From: Sneathia vaginalis
GTDB taxonomy: Bacteria > Fusobacteriota > Fusobacteriia > Fusobacteriales > Leptotrichiaceae
Reading direction: 5' to 3'
Length of the DNA: 64,000 nt
Assembly: GCF_000973085.1 (NCBI RefSeq)
Contig: NZ_CP011280.1
Coordinates: 398,642-462,641 of the forward strand
Position numbers and translations under genes: made by a program
Shown: positions 50,675-60,004 of the stretch, in pieces
Layout of the letters: every line of letters starts with the position of its first letter
How positions within the stretch are numbered: the stretch's first letter is position 1
Notes under the pieces: model-generated
What the model was told of the DNA's origin: nothing
The model's input: the letters and a program-made list of their open reading frames with translations, nothing else
Database searches by the model: none

Positions 50675-50875
50675 ATGGAATTTATTAGAGAATATTTACC
50701 AATCTTAATACCGATAGTTGTTTTTGAAATTGGGCTTATGATTTACGCATTGTCCCATATATTAACACACAACAAGTTTAAATTTGGGAACAAGGTAATG
50801 TGGATTGTTATAGTTGTTTTTATACAAACTATTGGTCCTATTTTGTATCTAATGATAGGAAAGGATAATGAATAA
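50675..50875 (+). CDS. Small PLDc_N-domain membrane protein
   Basis: 66 residues with two membrane helices (about 9-30 and 41-62), ending TIGPILYLMIGKDNE. This is the phospholipase-D-nuclease N-terminal (PLDc_N) domain found alone beside ABC exporters in Firmicutes. AGGAGG precedes the ATG; the stop overlaps the ATPase start by one base. It is probably an accessory membrane subunit. Confidence 0.82.
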   Translation: MEFIREYLPILIPIVVFEIGLMIYALSHILTHNKFKFGNKVMWIVIVVFIQTIGPILYLMIGKDNE

Positions 50876-51789
50876 TGTATGCTCTTAAAATAGAAAATCT
50901 ATCTAAATCTTTTGGATGCCATAATATTTTGAATGGACTGTCTTTAGCTATTCCTCAAAAAACTATATTTGGATTTTTGGGCAAAAATGGTGCGGGTAAG
51001 ACGACAACAATGAAAATGATTTTGGGATTTTTGAAAATTGATGAGGGATCTATTGAAGTATTTGGTGAAAAAGTAAAATATGGTCAGACAAGCACAAATA
51101 GGTTTATTGGTTATTTACCAGATGTACCTGAGTTTTATGGTTATATGACACCGAAAGAATATCTTAAATTATGCGGTTCAATAACTGGGCTTAATAATGA
51201 TGAGATAGTAAAAAAAAGTAATGAATTATTAAAATTAGTTGGACTAGATGGAGTTGACAAAAGAATACATAGTTTTTCTAGAGGTATGAAACAACGTTTG
51301 GGAATTGCACAAGCTCTTTTAAATAGTCCTAAATTATTGATTTGTGACGAACCTACTTCGGCTCTTGATCCGGTGGGCAGAAAAGAAATATTAGAGATCA
51401 TTAGAAAAATAAAATCAACAACGACGGTTGTTTTTTCTACGCATATTTTATCTGATGTTGAAGCAATTTGTGATCATGTTGTTGTCTTAGATGGAGGTAA
51501 AAACGTATTAGACGGCTCAATAGATGAGTTGAAGAATATGAAACGTACAAATGAAATTGATATAAGGTTTAAATCTATTGATGAGTTGAATAAGTTTAAA
51601 AACAACAATGTTATCTCGAAAATGAATTTTAAAGAGGAAGAAAGTACGCTTAGTTTTTTAGAAGTAGATTCTGAAAAGAAAGCGTTTGAGATATTATCTG
51701 AACTTCATAATGAGAATATTCTCCCTCTTGAGTTTAGTGTGAAAGAGCCAACACTAGAAAATATTTTTATGGAGGTAATTAAGTCATGA
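50875..51789 (+). CDS. ABC-2-type transporter ATP-binding protein
   Basis: 304 residues: Walker A GKNGAGKTTT (about 36-45), signature SRGMKQRLGIAQAL, Walker B LLICDEPTSALDP, switch STHIL. The C-terminal extension is usual for antibiotic/lantibiotic-type exporters. Pairs with the permease at 51786, overlapping it by four bases. Confidence 0.93.
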   Translation: MYALKIENLSKSFGCHNILNGLSLAIPQKTIFGFLGKNGAGKTTTMKMILGFLKIDEGSIEVFGEKVKYGQTSTNRFIGYLPDVPEFYGYMTPKEYLKLCGSITGLNNDEIVKKSNELLKLVGLDGVDKRIHSFSRGMKQRLGIAQALLNSPKLLICDEPTSALDPVGRKEILEIIRKIKSTTTVVFSTHILSDVEAICDHVVVLDGGKNVLDGSIDELKNMKRTNEIDIRFKSIDELNKFKNNNVISKMNFKEEESTLSFLEVDSEKKAFEILSELHNENILPLEFSVKEPTLENIFMEVIKS

Positions 51790-52553
51790 AGATATTTTTT
51801 TCACTGATAAAAAAAGAATTAATTGAAAATATTAGGACAAAAAAGATGCTGGGACTTTTATTGTTATTTATATTTATTGGATTTATAAGTCCACTTACAG
51901 CAAAACTGACTCCTCAAATCCTTCAAGCTATTGCAACTGATGGCATTGATATCAAGGCTAATACTCCAACAGAAATTGATTCTTGGGTACAATTTTTTAA
52001 GAACGTCAAACAAACAGGAATGCTTGGCCTTGTGATATTGTTCAGTACACAAGTTACGAATGAGATTCAAAAAGGAACTTTAATAAATTTGCTATCAAAG
52101 GGATTACCAAGATATCAAGTAATAATATCAAAGTGTTTTTTTAATACAATTATGTGGATTTTTTCATATTGTATTTGTTTTCTTGTAGCATTTGGATATA
52201 CAAAGTATTTTTTTGGGAATACATTTCCTATTGAGAATATACTCATGGCAGTATTTCTTCCACTAATTTTTGGAATATTTTTGATTTCACTTGAGATACT
52301 AGGCAGTGTCATTACTGAAAATGTGATAGGCACATTATTATTCGTCACAGGTGGTGTAGTGATACAATTTCTTCTTTCTCTAAAAGAAGAAATTGTAAAA
52401 TATATGCCGATTGCCTTAATTGGGAAGAATGTAGATATAATTAAGGGGATAGTTTTTAATGACTATTTCATACCTATTTTTACAACCTGTGGTTTAATCA
52501 TTATTTGTATTATTAGTTCTATTATTGTATTAAATAAAAAGGAAATATCATAA
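51786..52553 (+). CDS. ABC-2-type transporter permease
   Basis: 255 residues with about six membrane helices: LIKKELIENIRTKKMLGLLLLF at the N-terminus, QVTNEIQKGTLINLLSKGLPR and LGSVITENVIGTLLF. Exports an unknown substrate with the upstream ATPase. Confidence 0.9.
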   Translation: MKIFFSLIKKELIENIRTKKMLGLLLLFIFIGFISPLTAKLTPQILQAIATDGIDIKANTPTEIDSWVQFFKNVKQTGMLGLVILFSTQVTNEIQKGTLINLLSKGLPRYQVIISKCFFNTIMWIFSYCICFLVAFGYTKYFFGNTFPIENILMAVFLPLIFGIFLISLEILGSVITENVIGTLLFVTGGVVIQFLLSLKEEIVKYMPIALIGKNVDIIKGIVFNDYFIPIFTTCGLIIICIISSIIVLNKKEIS

Positions 52554-52567
52554 AAGGAGTGTCATAT

Positions 52568-53671
52568 ATGTTGAAAATTGCGGAGAATATTTATCGAAGA
52601 AGAAAAGAAAAAAATATAACACAGGAAGAATTAGCTGGCTTTATGATGGTTACAAAAGCTTCTGTTTCAAAATGGGAATCTGGACAGAGTTACCCAGATA
52701 TTTTATTGTTACCAAAGCTTGCGACATTTTTTGACGTTACAGTAGATGAATTGATTGGTTATGAACCTCAATTATCACTAGAACAAATAAAAAAAATATA
52801 TGAGGATTTTTCAAAAGAGATTACAAAGGGTGGAATTGATGACGTTATTAGGAATATTAAATTGACAATAAATCAATATTATTCATGCTTTGAATTGCTT
52901 TATTATATGGGGGAATTGATAGTTAATCTATGCGATTTGGTTGGTGAGATAGAAAAAAAGCAGGAATACTTAAGATATGCAAATGAAATATTTAAAAGAG
53001 TAATTGACCAATCTAAGAATAATACATTAACTAAAAAAGCACTAAACATGAAAGGGGTATGCCTTCTTCAATTAGGACAAGCAAAAGAGGTGATAGAAAT
53101 ATTACCTTCATCGGAGGAATTGCTCTTATCAACAGAATGCTTGCTTGCATCTGCTTATCTACAAACTCAAGAGGATGAATTTGTGGATGCAAAATTACAG
53201 GTGTTCATTCTAAAAAATGTTGTTGAGCTAGTCACCTTATTGCTAATGAAAAGCAATCTTAAAAATGATAATTGGCGTGCAACTTGTAAAAAAATTGAAG
53301 ATTTAATAGAAACATTTAACCTGGTAGAAATTAATGTAGCTATGGCTTTGAATTTTTATTTAACCGTAGCTATGCATTATAACAAGGATAAAAACTTTAA
53401 TTTAGCTAATAAGTATATAGAAAAGTACTTACAAATTCTTTTGGAGAGAGGAAAACAATCTTTTGAAATCAAAGGGGATCAATATTTTAATGAAATTGAT
53501 AACTGGATTGAAGATAACTTGCTTTTAGGAGGTAAGCCTAGTAGAAATCATGAGATAGTTTATAGGTCATATTTAGATTCTGTAATTAAAAATACAGAAT
53601 TGGAGAATTCAATTGATTTTGATAGTACAAAAAAACTAATAGAAAAAGCAAAAGATATAATTAGTTATTAA
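52568..53671 (+). CDS. XRE-family regulator with helical (TPR-like) C-terminal domain
   Basis: 367 residues from ATG 52568 with AAAAGGAG upstream. N-terminal Cro/C1 helix-turn-helix (RRRKEKNITQEELAGFMMV, KASVSKWESGQSYPDI, VDELIGYEP). The remaining ~280 residues are helical with repeat-like spacing, resembling peptide-sensing regulators. It probably controls the adjoining ABC operon. A strong terminator follows. Confidence 0.9.
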   Translation: MLKIAENIYRRRKEKNITQEELAGFMMVTKASVSKWESGQSYPDILLLPKLATFFDVTVDELIGYEPQLSLEQIKKIYEDFSKEITKGGIDDVIRNIKLTINQYYSCFELLYYMGELIVNLCDLVGEIEKKQEYLRYANEIFKRVIDQSKNNTLTKKALNMKGVCLLQLGQAKEVIEILPSSEELLLSTECLLASAYLQTQEDEFVDAKLQVFILKNVVELVTLLLMKSNLKNDNWRATCKKIEDLIETFNLVEINVAMALNFYLTVAMHYNKDKNFNLANKYIEKYLQILLERGKQSFEIKGDQYFNEIDNWIEDNLLLGGKPSRNHEIVYRSYLDSVIKNTELENSIDFDSTKKLIEKAKDIISY

Positions 53672-53682
53672 GTATTCAATTC

Positions 53683-53725
53683 GGAGGACTTATTATGCCT
53701 ATGTGCAGAAGTCCTCCTTTTTTTT
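53683..53725 (+). terminator. Intrinsic terminator after the XRE gene
   Basis: GGAGGACTT / AAGTCCTCC stem followed by eight T. Confidence 0.9.
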
Positions 53726-53941
53726 GTCTAATATGTCAATGGACAAAGGAACATAAAAGCAGATAAAGAAAAGTCTACTGATGTGGAAATACAAATACTT
53801 AGAGTATGTATGATAGCAGAGGAATTTTGTTTATGTAGATACATATTTTTAAATATGGATAATTGAAATAAGAAAAGTTTAGGGAATTAATACCTCAAAC
53901 TTGATAAAAATAAAAGTTTAGGGCATAATGTAATCAAAAAA

Positions 53942-54140
53942 AGAAGAGGATTAAGACAAATTACTGATGTAGAATTACTTAGAAAAATTATAATATTTTT
54001 AGCGGATAATATTGGAAATACTACCTCTCTTAATTTGGTAAGCAATACACTTGTATCTGAAAATATGATTCAAAATCGTGAAAGGCAAGGTAAACCAGCA
54101 ACGAAAACTATTGCATCATATGTAGGAGCATTGAAATTAA
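53942..54140 (+). pseudogene. DUF4143 AAA ATPase, middle fragment
   Basis: Frame 53942 onward reads RRGLRQITDVELLRKIIIFL, ADNIGNTTSLNLVSNTL and GKPATKTIASYVGALK, typical of the region after the ATPase domain in DUF4143 proteins. No ATPase domain is left upstream (53731-53941 shows only scraps). The frame is cut by the IS605-type element; the C-terminal part resumes at 55691. About 55 residues normally found between are missing. Confidence 0.7.
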
Positions 54141-54220
54141 AGCTACCGCAATCCCACTGGCTTTAGACGGGTGGGTTAAGGTAGCAAAAATTATGATTTA
54201 ATGGTACAATAATTGGCATT

Positions 54221-54478
54221 ATGGGAACGTGGAAATCAAAGAATAGGCATAAGTATTTATTGCAGTATCACATTATTTTTGTATGCAAGTATAGAAATGC
54301 CGAAATCAATGTCGGATGATATCAAGCAGTTTTCTTATGAGATATGCAAGAAGCATAATATAATCATAAAATATATGGAAAAAGCATACAGAATATCTTA
54401 AGAAACATTTTTGGAAAGAACATACATTTTGGACTGATGGATATTTTGCTTGTAGCAGGGTAGAAAGGCAGGTAAGCT
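54221..54478 (+). pseudogene. TnpA (Y1 transposase, IS200/IS605) relic
   Basis: ATG 54221 gives WKSKNRHKYLLQYHIIFVCK, the TnpA start with the HUH-region lead. A deletion and frame change follow, then SDDIKQFSYEICKKHN and, in another frame, KKHFWKEHTFWTDGYFAC. The catalytic HUH and Tyr regions are mostly lost. Confidence 0.8.
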
Positions 54479-54480
54479 GA

Positions 54481-55584
54481 ATGTTAAAAGCATATAAATA
54501 TCGGATTTATCCAAGTAAAGAGCAAGAAATACAGTTGGCAAAGACATTTGGCTGTTGCCGTTTTGTATATAATCAAACCCTTGCATATAGAAAAGATGCT
54601 TATGAAAAAGAAAAAAACTCTATCAGTAAAACAGACTGTAATAATTATTGCAATAGAGAGCTGAAAAAAGTTTATGAATGGCTGAAAGGAGTAGACAAAT
54701 TTGCTTTAACAAATGCGATTTATCATATGGATAGTGCTTATAAAAATTTTTTCAAAGAGCATGCAGGTTACCCAAAGTTTAAGAGTAAACACGATAGGCA
54801 TAAATCCTACACAACTAATTTTACAAATGGGAATATAACTGTAGATTTTGATAGAGGAAGAATAAAGTTGCCAAAGTTAAAAAAGATAAAAGCAAAAATT
54901 CATAGGAATTTTGCAGGGCAAATAAAATCGGCAACTATATCACAACTGCCGAGTGGAAAGTATTATGTAGCAATCTTAGTAGAAACAGAGAATGTAAAAA
55001 AGCAGGAGACAAGAGGTAAAATAGGTTTAGATTTGGGGATAAAGGATTTGTGTATTACATCAGATGGGAGAAAATACGAAAATCCAAAGACAATAAAGAA
55101 GTATGAGAGAAATCTTACAAAATTTCAAAGACAGCTTGCACATAAAATAAAAGGGAGCAGGAACTATCAGAAAAAAAGAAAGCAAATAGCATTATGCCAT
55201 GAGAAAATAACAAATACCAGAAAAGATTATCTTCATAAGATTTCAAGTGAAATAATAAGCGAAAACCAAGTGATTGTTTCAGAAAACTTGCAGATAAAAA
55301 ATATGATAAAAAACCATAAATTGGCTAAGTCTATAAGTGACGTTTCATGGTATGAGCTTACAAGACAGCTAGAGTATAAAGCAAAGTGGAACAATAGAAT
55401 ATATGTTAAGGTAGATAGTTTTTACGCAAGTAGTCAGTTATGTTCTTGTTGTGGTTTCCAAAATAAGGAAATAAAAGATTTATCCGTAAGGCAATGGAAA
55501 TGTCCAAATTGTGGGGAAATACACGATAGAGATGTCAATGCCGCAAAGAATATATTAGCAGAAGGATTAAGAAAAATAGCGTAA
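54481..55584 (+). CDS. tnpB: TnpB RNA-guided nuclease (IS605 OrfB family)
   Basis: 367 residues, full length. N-terminal helix-turn-helix ([20 protein letters not shown]), RuvC-like motifs with Asp184 (GLDLGIKD), Glu268 (VSENLQIKN) and Asp351 ([11 protein letters not shown]), and a zinc ribbon CSCCG...CPNCG. Known biology: TnpB uses an RNA from the element's right end (omega-RNA) to cut DNA next to a target-adjacent motif, helping the element persist. All catalytic residues are present, although the partner TnpA is dead. Confidence 0.95.
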   Translation: MLKAYKYRIYPSKEQEIQLAKTFGCCRFVYNQTLAYRKDAYEKEKNSISKTDCNNYCNRELKKVYEWLKGVDKFALTNAIYHMDSAYKNFFKEHAGYPKFKSKHDRHKSYTTNFTNGNITVDFDRGRIKLPKLKKIKAKIHRNFAGQIKSATISQLPSGKYYVAILVETENVKKQETRGKIGLDLGIKDLCITSDGRKYENPKTIKKYERNLTKFQRQLAHKIKGSRNYQKKRKQIALCHEKITNTRKDYLHKISSEIISENQVIVSENLQIKNMIKNHKLAKSISDVSWYELTRQLEYKAKWNNRIYVKVDSFYASSQLCSCCGFQNKEIKDLSVRQWKCPNCGEIHDRDVNAAKNILAEGLRKIA

Positions 55585-55706
55585 TAAAAAAATATAGGGT
55601 AGGGACTACCCGAATTAACGCCTGTGGAGATAGTAGGTTACAAGGTAGCGAAGCAGGAAGCCCATAGGCTTTAGACTATGGGTAGTTCACTTGTTAAGAC
55701 GAGGGT
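55585..55706 (+). ncRNA. Probable omega-RNA 3' region and guide
   Basis: The right end after tnpB carries hairpins GGGTAG GGA CTACCC (about 55598-55612) and CCCATAG / CTATGGG (about 55661-55682), ending at 55690. By analogy with other IS605 elements, the guide is the flanking DNA from 55691, here within the interrupted ATPase gene. Confidence 0.55.
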
Positions 55707-55951
55707 TTGATGTAGCAATTGGGAAAATTAACAATTTAGAAGTCGATTTTATTGTCACAAATGCAAATGAAAAAATGTATGTTCAAGTAACAGAAAGCAT
55801 GAAAAATGAATCTGTAAGAGAAAGAGAATTAAAACCGTTACAAAAAATCCATAATAATTATAAAAAAATGGTTATTACTCTAGATAAAGTTATTGATGAC
55901 GAATATGATGGAATTCAGTCTATTGATATAATTGAGTGGTTGTTAAAGTAA
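55691..55951 (+). pseudogene. DUF4143 ATPase, C-terminal fragment
   Basis: 86 codons reading LLRRGFDVAIGKINNLEVDF, then VTNANEKMYVQVTESM, the C-terminal restriction-endonuclease-like region of DUF4143 ATPases. It starts directly at the element's right end and continues the fragment at 53942. A separate functional protein is unlikely. Confidence 0.75.
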
Positions 55952-56060
55952 GATAATGTAGTTATAAAAATTAATATTAGGGAACTTTGACTTAGTTCTT
56001 TAGTTCCTCATGGGTGTATTGTAAGTGGAGTGAAGGAATATGATTAATAAAGGAGGGCTT

Positions 56061-56567
56061 ATGAAATTAATTAGACCAGATAAGAAATATATTCAAAGTT
56101 ATATAGAAGCAAATGAAGAAGATGAAATTTTTAGACCGTATGCAGAAAGACGTTTTAGAAACTATGAGACAATTATAGAAAGTTCATATAATATGGAACA
56201 TGGTATAAATTTACCTATAAATTATGTTAGATCTACTACATTTTGGTTGATAGATAATAAAAAATTTATTGGTGAAATTAATATTAGACATGAATTAAAT
56301 TCTTTTTTACTTAACTATGGTGGCCACATAGGGTACGAAATTAGACAATCTGAATGTATGAAGGGCTATGGAACAAAAATGCTTTCTATGGCACTTATAT
56401 ATTGTAAAGAGACTTTGAATCTACATAAAGTTTTGATTACATGTGATGATGACAATATTGGATCAATAAAAGTTATAGAAAATAATGGCGGAATTTTGGA
56501 AAACAAAGTGAAAAATATATTACCAAGAGGGAATGTTACAACAAGAAGGTATTGGATTAATATATAG
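56061..56567 (+). CDS. GNAT-family N-acetyltransferase
   Basis: 168 residues from ATG 56061 (AAAGGAGGG upstream). GNAT fold: KFIGEINIRHEL (strands 2-4), IGYEIRQSECMKGYGTKML (acetyl-CoA site), and DDDNIGSIKVIENNGGILENK. Acetyl acceptor unknown; it resembles the RimJ/RimL-type branch. Confidence 0.88.
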   Translation: MKLIRPDKKYIQSYIEANEEDEIFRPYAERRFRNYETIIESSYNMEHGINLPINYVRSTTFWLIDNKKFIGEINIRHELNSFLLNYGGHIGYEIRQSECMKGYGTKMLSMALIYCKETLNLHKVLITCDDDNIGSIKVIENNGGILENKVKNILPRGNVTTRRYWINI

Positions 56568-56604
56568 GAAAAAGTATAAAAATATTAAATAAGAGGTGTA
56601 AGAA

Positions 56605-57279
56605 GTGAATATTAAAGATGAACTATTTTCATTACAGGATATTTCATATGGAGATTTCCAGTCAAAATTGATTCCAGGAATTTCTAGAAAGAGTATTATA
56701 GGTGTTAGAGTTCCGGAAGTAAGAAAGCTTGCAAAAAGACTTGTAAAGGAAAAGGAAGTATCTAAATTTTTAAAAGAACTACCACATAAATACTATGATG
56801 AAAATATGCTTCATGGACTTATTCTTTCTGAAATGAAGGACTACGATATATGTATTACTGAAATAGATAAATTTTTGCCTTTTGTAGATAATTGGGCTGT
56901 TTGTGATATTATGTCGCCTAAGATTTTTAAGAAGAATAAGACAAAACTTTTGAAAAAAATCAAAGAATGGTCTTTATCAGAAAAGACATATACTTGTCGT
57001 TTTGGAATTGAGATGTTAATGTCTTACTTTCTTGATGATGATTTTAAGCCTGAGTATTTAGAAATACCAACTTTTATTCATAGCAAAGAGTATTATGTTC
57101 AAATGATGGTTGCGTGGTTTTTTGCAACGGCTTTAGCAAAGAAATGGGATGATAGTATAAAATACATTAAAGATTATAGGTTAGATACAATAATTCACAA
57201 TATGACAATACAAAAAGCATGTGAGAGTAAACGTATTACTCCAGAACAAAAAGAATATTTAAAATTACTCAAGAAGTGA
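56605..57279 (+). CDS. AlkD-like DNA alkylation repair protein
   Basis: 224 residues, GTG start with AGAGGTG upstream. All-helical HEAT-like repeats of the DNA alkylation repair family: IIGVRVPEVRKLAKRL, NMLHGLILSEMK, FVDNWAVCDIMSPKIF (with the conserved Trp/Asp), RFGIEMLMSYFLDD. Such enzymes remove bulky or cationic alkyl-purines. Confidence 0.88.
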   Translation: MNIKDELFSLQDISYGDFQSKLIPGISRKSIIGVRVPEVRKLAKRLVKEKEVSKFLKELPHKYYDENMLHGLILSEMKDYDICITEIDKFLPFVDNWAVCDIMSPKIFKKNKTKLLKKIKEWSLSEKTYTCRFGIEMLMSYFLDDDFKPEYLEIPTFIHSKEYYVQMMVAWFFATALAKKWDDSIKYIKDYRLDTIIHNMTIQKACESKRITPEQKEYLKLLKK

Positions 57280-57349
57280 GAAAAGAATTGAAAAAAATTA
57301 AAAACTGGGTATAATTTAGTAATATATTTTTTTCGATTTGGAGGTTTTT

Positions 57350-58552
57350 ATGAAAAAACTTGAATTTGGACTTGTTCCTAGATTAATTATTGCAATCTTT
57401 CTAGGAATATTACTTGGAACTTTTGTGCCTTTAGGTTTTGTAAGGGTATTTAAAACTTTCAGTACATTTTTTGGAAGTTTTTTATCATTCTTTATTCCTT
57501 TTATGATTATAGGGTTTGTTGTAATAGGGATTGCTAGATTGTCTGAAGGTGCGGGTGTACTTTTAGCATTGACAGCAGGTATTTCATATGTGTCTACTAT
57601 TATAGCTGGACTATTCTCATACACAGTAGCATCAAATATTTATCCAAGCTTAGTATCAAGTGAATTAGTTAAAAGTTTACAAGATACAATATCTAATAAA
57701 ATGATGGTAGTTTCACCATACTTTACCATTCCACTTTCGCCTGTACTAGATGTTACAGCAGCAATAGTGTTTTCATTTATGGTTGGAATTACAATAAGTT
57801 ACATGAGAAAGAAAAAAACAGGTGAAACAACTTTTAATTTATTTAATGATTTTGAAATGATAGTAACAAGAATATTAAAACATTTTATAATCCCATTATT
57901 ACCACTACATATATTTGGTATAATTTGTGAGTTGTCATATACTGGTGAAGTTTTTGCCATTATTAAACTATTTATCAAGATATACCTATGTATTTTTGCT
58001 ATGCACTACATATATATGTTAGTTATGTTTAGCATAGCAGGAGCAGTATCTAAGAAGAATCCTGTTAATTTAATAAAGAATCAAATACCAGGTTATCTAA
58101 CAGCAGTTGGAACACAATCATCTGCTGCAACTATACCAGTAAATATACAATGTGGATTAAATAACAATACATCTGAAGAAATAGTTAATTTCGTTGTTCC
58201 TTTATGTGCAACAATACACTTATCAGGATCTATGATAACAATAACTAGCTGTGTAATGGGTGTATTAATTATGACTGGAATGAATTATTCAGTATCACTA
58301 GTTCTTCCGTTTATAGCAATGTTAGGAATTGCAATGGTTGCTGCCCCTGGTGCACCAGGTGGAGCTATTATGAGTGCATTACCATTCTTGTATATGGTTA
58401 ATATAGATTCAAAAGGAGCTTTAGGAGCTTTACTAATAGCGTTGTATATAACACAAGATAGTTTTGGTACAGCAATAAATGTATCAGGTGATAATGCAAT
58501 AGCTATTTATGTAGATGAGTTCTATAAGAGATTTATAAAAAAAGATAAGTAG
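57350..58552 (+). CDS. Dicarboxylate/amino-acid:cation symporter (DAACS family)
   Basis: 400 residues from ATG 57350 (GGAGG upstream). Eight helices and two re-entrant loops; GTQSSAATIPV (serine-rich hairpin 1) and APGAPGGAIMSAL plus TQDSFGTAINVSGDNAI (Asn/Asp cation and substrate site). Imports glutamate, serine or C4-dicarboxylates with Na+ or H+; specificity unresolved. Confidence 0.92.
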   Translation: MKKLEFGLVPRLIIAIFLGILLGTFVPLGFVRVFKTFSTFFGSFLSFFIPFMIIGFVVIGIARLSEGAGVLLALTAGISYVSTIIAGLFSYTVASNIYPSLVSSELVKSLQDTISNKMMVVSPYFTIPLSPVLDVTAAIVFSFMVGITISYMRKKKTGETTFNLFNDFEMIVTRILKHFIIPLLPLHIFGIICELSYTGEVFAIIKLFIKIYLCIFAMHYIYMLVMFSIAGAVSKKNPVNLIKNQIPGYLTAVGTQSSAATIPVNIQCGLNNNTSEEIVNFVVPLCATIHLSGSMITITSCVMGVLIMTGMNYSVSLVLPFIAMLGIAMVAAPGAPGGAIMSALPFLYMVNIDSKGALGALLIALYITQDSFGTAINVSGDNAIAIYVDEFYKRFIKKDK

Positions 58553-58558
58553 ACATAT

Positions 58559-58595
58559 GACTATAGGCTATTAAAGCTTATAGTCTTCTTTTTTT
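58559..58595 (+). terminator. Intrinsic terminator after the symporter
   Basis: GACTATAGGC / GCTTATAGTC hairpin with a T-rich tail. Confidence 0.85.
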
Positions 58596-58713
58596 GTTTA
58601 AAAAAATTATACCGATTAGACTTGTTTCATTTAGACATTTATGCTCATATTGTATTGTAAAATAGGATTATTAGTGATAGAATTAGGCTAATCAAGTTAA
58701 ATAAGGAGTACTG

Positions 58714-59307
58714 ATGGAAAATAAGATTTTAAATGTTAAAGATTTGATTAATGCAGGACTATTTAGTGTCCTAATTTTATTCTTTACTTTTGTGTGTGGA
58801 ATGGTTGCACATTCTCCTGTAACAATGCCATTTTTACCATTTTTAATTGGTGTTGTAACAGGACCAGTATATATGCTATATTCAACTAAAATCACTAAAC
58901 CAGGTATGATAATAATACAACAATTTGTTTTAGGGTTAGTATTTTTAGCAACAGGTCATGGAATATTTGTAATAGGAACTCTTATGATATGTGCGATAAT
59001 AGCAGAATTTGTTATAAGAAAAGATAATTATACAAATTTAAATGCAAAAAGAATAGCATTTAGTATTACTCCTATGGGTGTAATAGGTAATTTTGTTCCA
59101 CTTTTAATTTCAAGAGATAAAGTTTACCAAAGATTGGTAATGCATCGTGGAGTTGAGTTTGCTAATAAGTTCATGAATGCTATGTCATATAAAGTAATAG
59201 TTCCTTGTATTTTACTAGCATCAGTAGGTGGATTTATAGGTTGCACTATAGGTATACATTTATTGAAAAAACATTTTGTTAAGGCAGGTATGTTAAAGGA
59301 AAAATAA
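58714..59307 (+). CDS. ECF transporter S component, MptD/Trep_Strep family
   Basis: 197 residues with about five to six membrane helices: VKDLINAGLFSVLILFFTF, TGPVYMLYSTKITKPG, GHGIFVIGTLM, SFFITPMGVIGN-like SITPMGVIGN. Substrate-capturing subunit; ligand unknown. AAGGAG precedes the ATG. Operon with T and A components. Confidence 0.85.
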   Translation: MENKILNVKDLINAGLFSVLILFFTFVCGMVAHSPVTMPFLPFLIGVVTGPVYMLYSTKITKPGMIIIQQFVLGLVFLATGHGIFVIGTLMICAIIAEFVIRKDNYTNLNAKRIAFSITPMGVIGNFVPLLISRDKVYQRLVMHRGVEFANKFMNAMSYKVIVPCILLASVGGFIGCTIGIHLLKKHFVKAGMLKEK

Positions 59308-59308
59308 T

Positions 59309-60004
59309 ATGAAGCTAGATTTTAGAACAAAATTTTTTATGACCGTAGTTATATCATACGTAGCTATGATGGAACAGGTTTTATTTAGAAATATGTATTT
59401 AATGCTAGTAATATTATTTGTACCCTACATATTATTTATGTTATCGGGATATATTAAAATAGCTTTGAAGGGAATAATACTAACAGTTATTTCCTTCATT
59501 CTTCATATATATATGTTTAATATACAAAATTCAATACTTTTAAGTGTGTGTCTATTTATGAATACAGTATTTTTAAGTATAATTCCTGGTATCGCTATGG
59601 GAAGTTATTCTGTTATGACTACAGATATGGGTGAGGTTATAGCTAGCATGACTAAAATGAAATTTCCAGATCAGTTAATAATACCTATTTCTGTTATGGC
59701 AAGATTCTATTACACAATACTAATAGATTATGGTCAAATAAAAGATGCTATGTTTTTAGATGGTCTAAGTGTTAAAAAGTTAATATTTCATCCCTTAAAA
59801 TTATTTGAATATAAGGTTGTTCCTCTTTTGATGTGTATAACAAGAACAGCTGATGAGGTTACAATTTCTGCTATTACAAGAGGACTTGAAGTAGGAGGTA
59901 AAAGATCTAGTATTTATGATGTTAAATTTGGAATTGTTGACTATGTCCTATTATTCTTAACAACTAGTTTATTAATTTATCAGATAGGAGGTCAAATTGC
60001 TTAG
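59309..60004 (+). CDS. ECF transporter T component (CbiQ/EcfT family)
   Basis: 231 residues, membrane. N-terminal LDFRTKFFMTVVISYVAMME; the coupling helices carry SMTKMKFPDQLIIPISVMARFY and ADEVTISAITRGLEVGG, the two-Arg/Gly motif region used to contact ATPases. Energy-coupling scaffold for the S component. It ends inside the next gene's start. Confidence 0.9.
   Translation: MKLDFRTKFFMTVVISYVAMMEQVLFRNMYLMLVILFVPYILFMLSGYIKIALKGIILTVISFILHIYMFNIQNSILLSVCLFMNTVFLSIIPGIAMGSYSVMTTDMGEVIASMTKMKFPDQLIIPISVMARFYYTILIDYGQIKDAMFLDGLSVKKLIFHPLKLFEYKVVPLLMCITRTADEVTISAITRGLEVGGKRSSIYDVKFGIVDYVLLFLTTSLLIYQIGGQIA

Larger units (their letters stand above)
54143..55690 (+). mobile_element. IS605/IS1341-type element: broken tnpA, intact tnpB
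   Basis: Left end hairpin CTACC (54143-54147) ... GGTAG (54180-54184), a tnpA relic, tnpB, and a right end with CCCATAG / CTATGGG hairpin ending GTAGTTCAC at 55690. Exact ends are inferred by analogy with IS200/IS605 subterminal hairpins; the left boundary could be a few bases earlier. Confidence 0.8.

Noticed and set aside
55978-56010. GGAACT / AGTTCC hairpin as a terminator
   Set aside because: No T run follows and the loop is long; no support for a terminator role.
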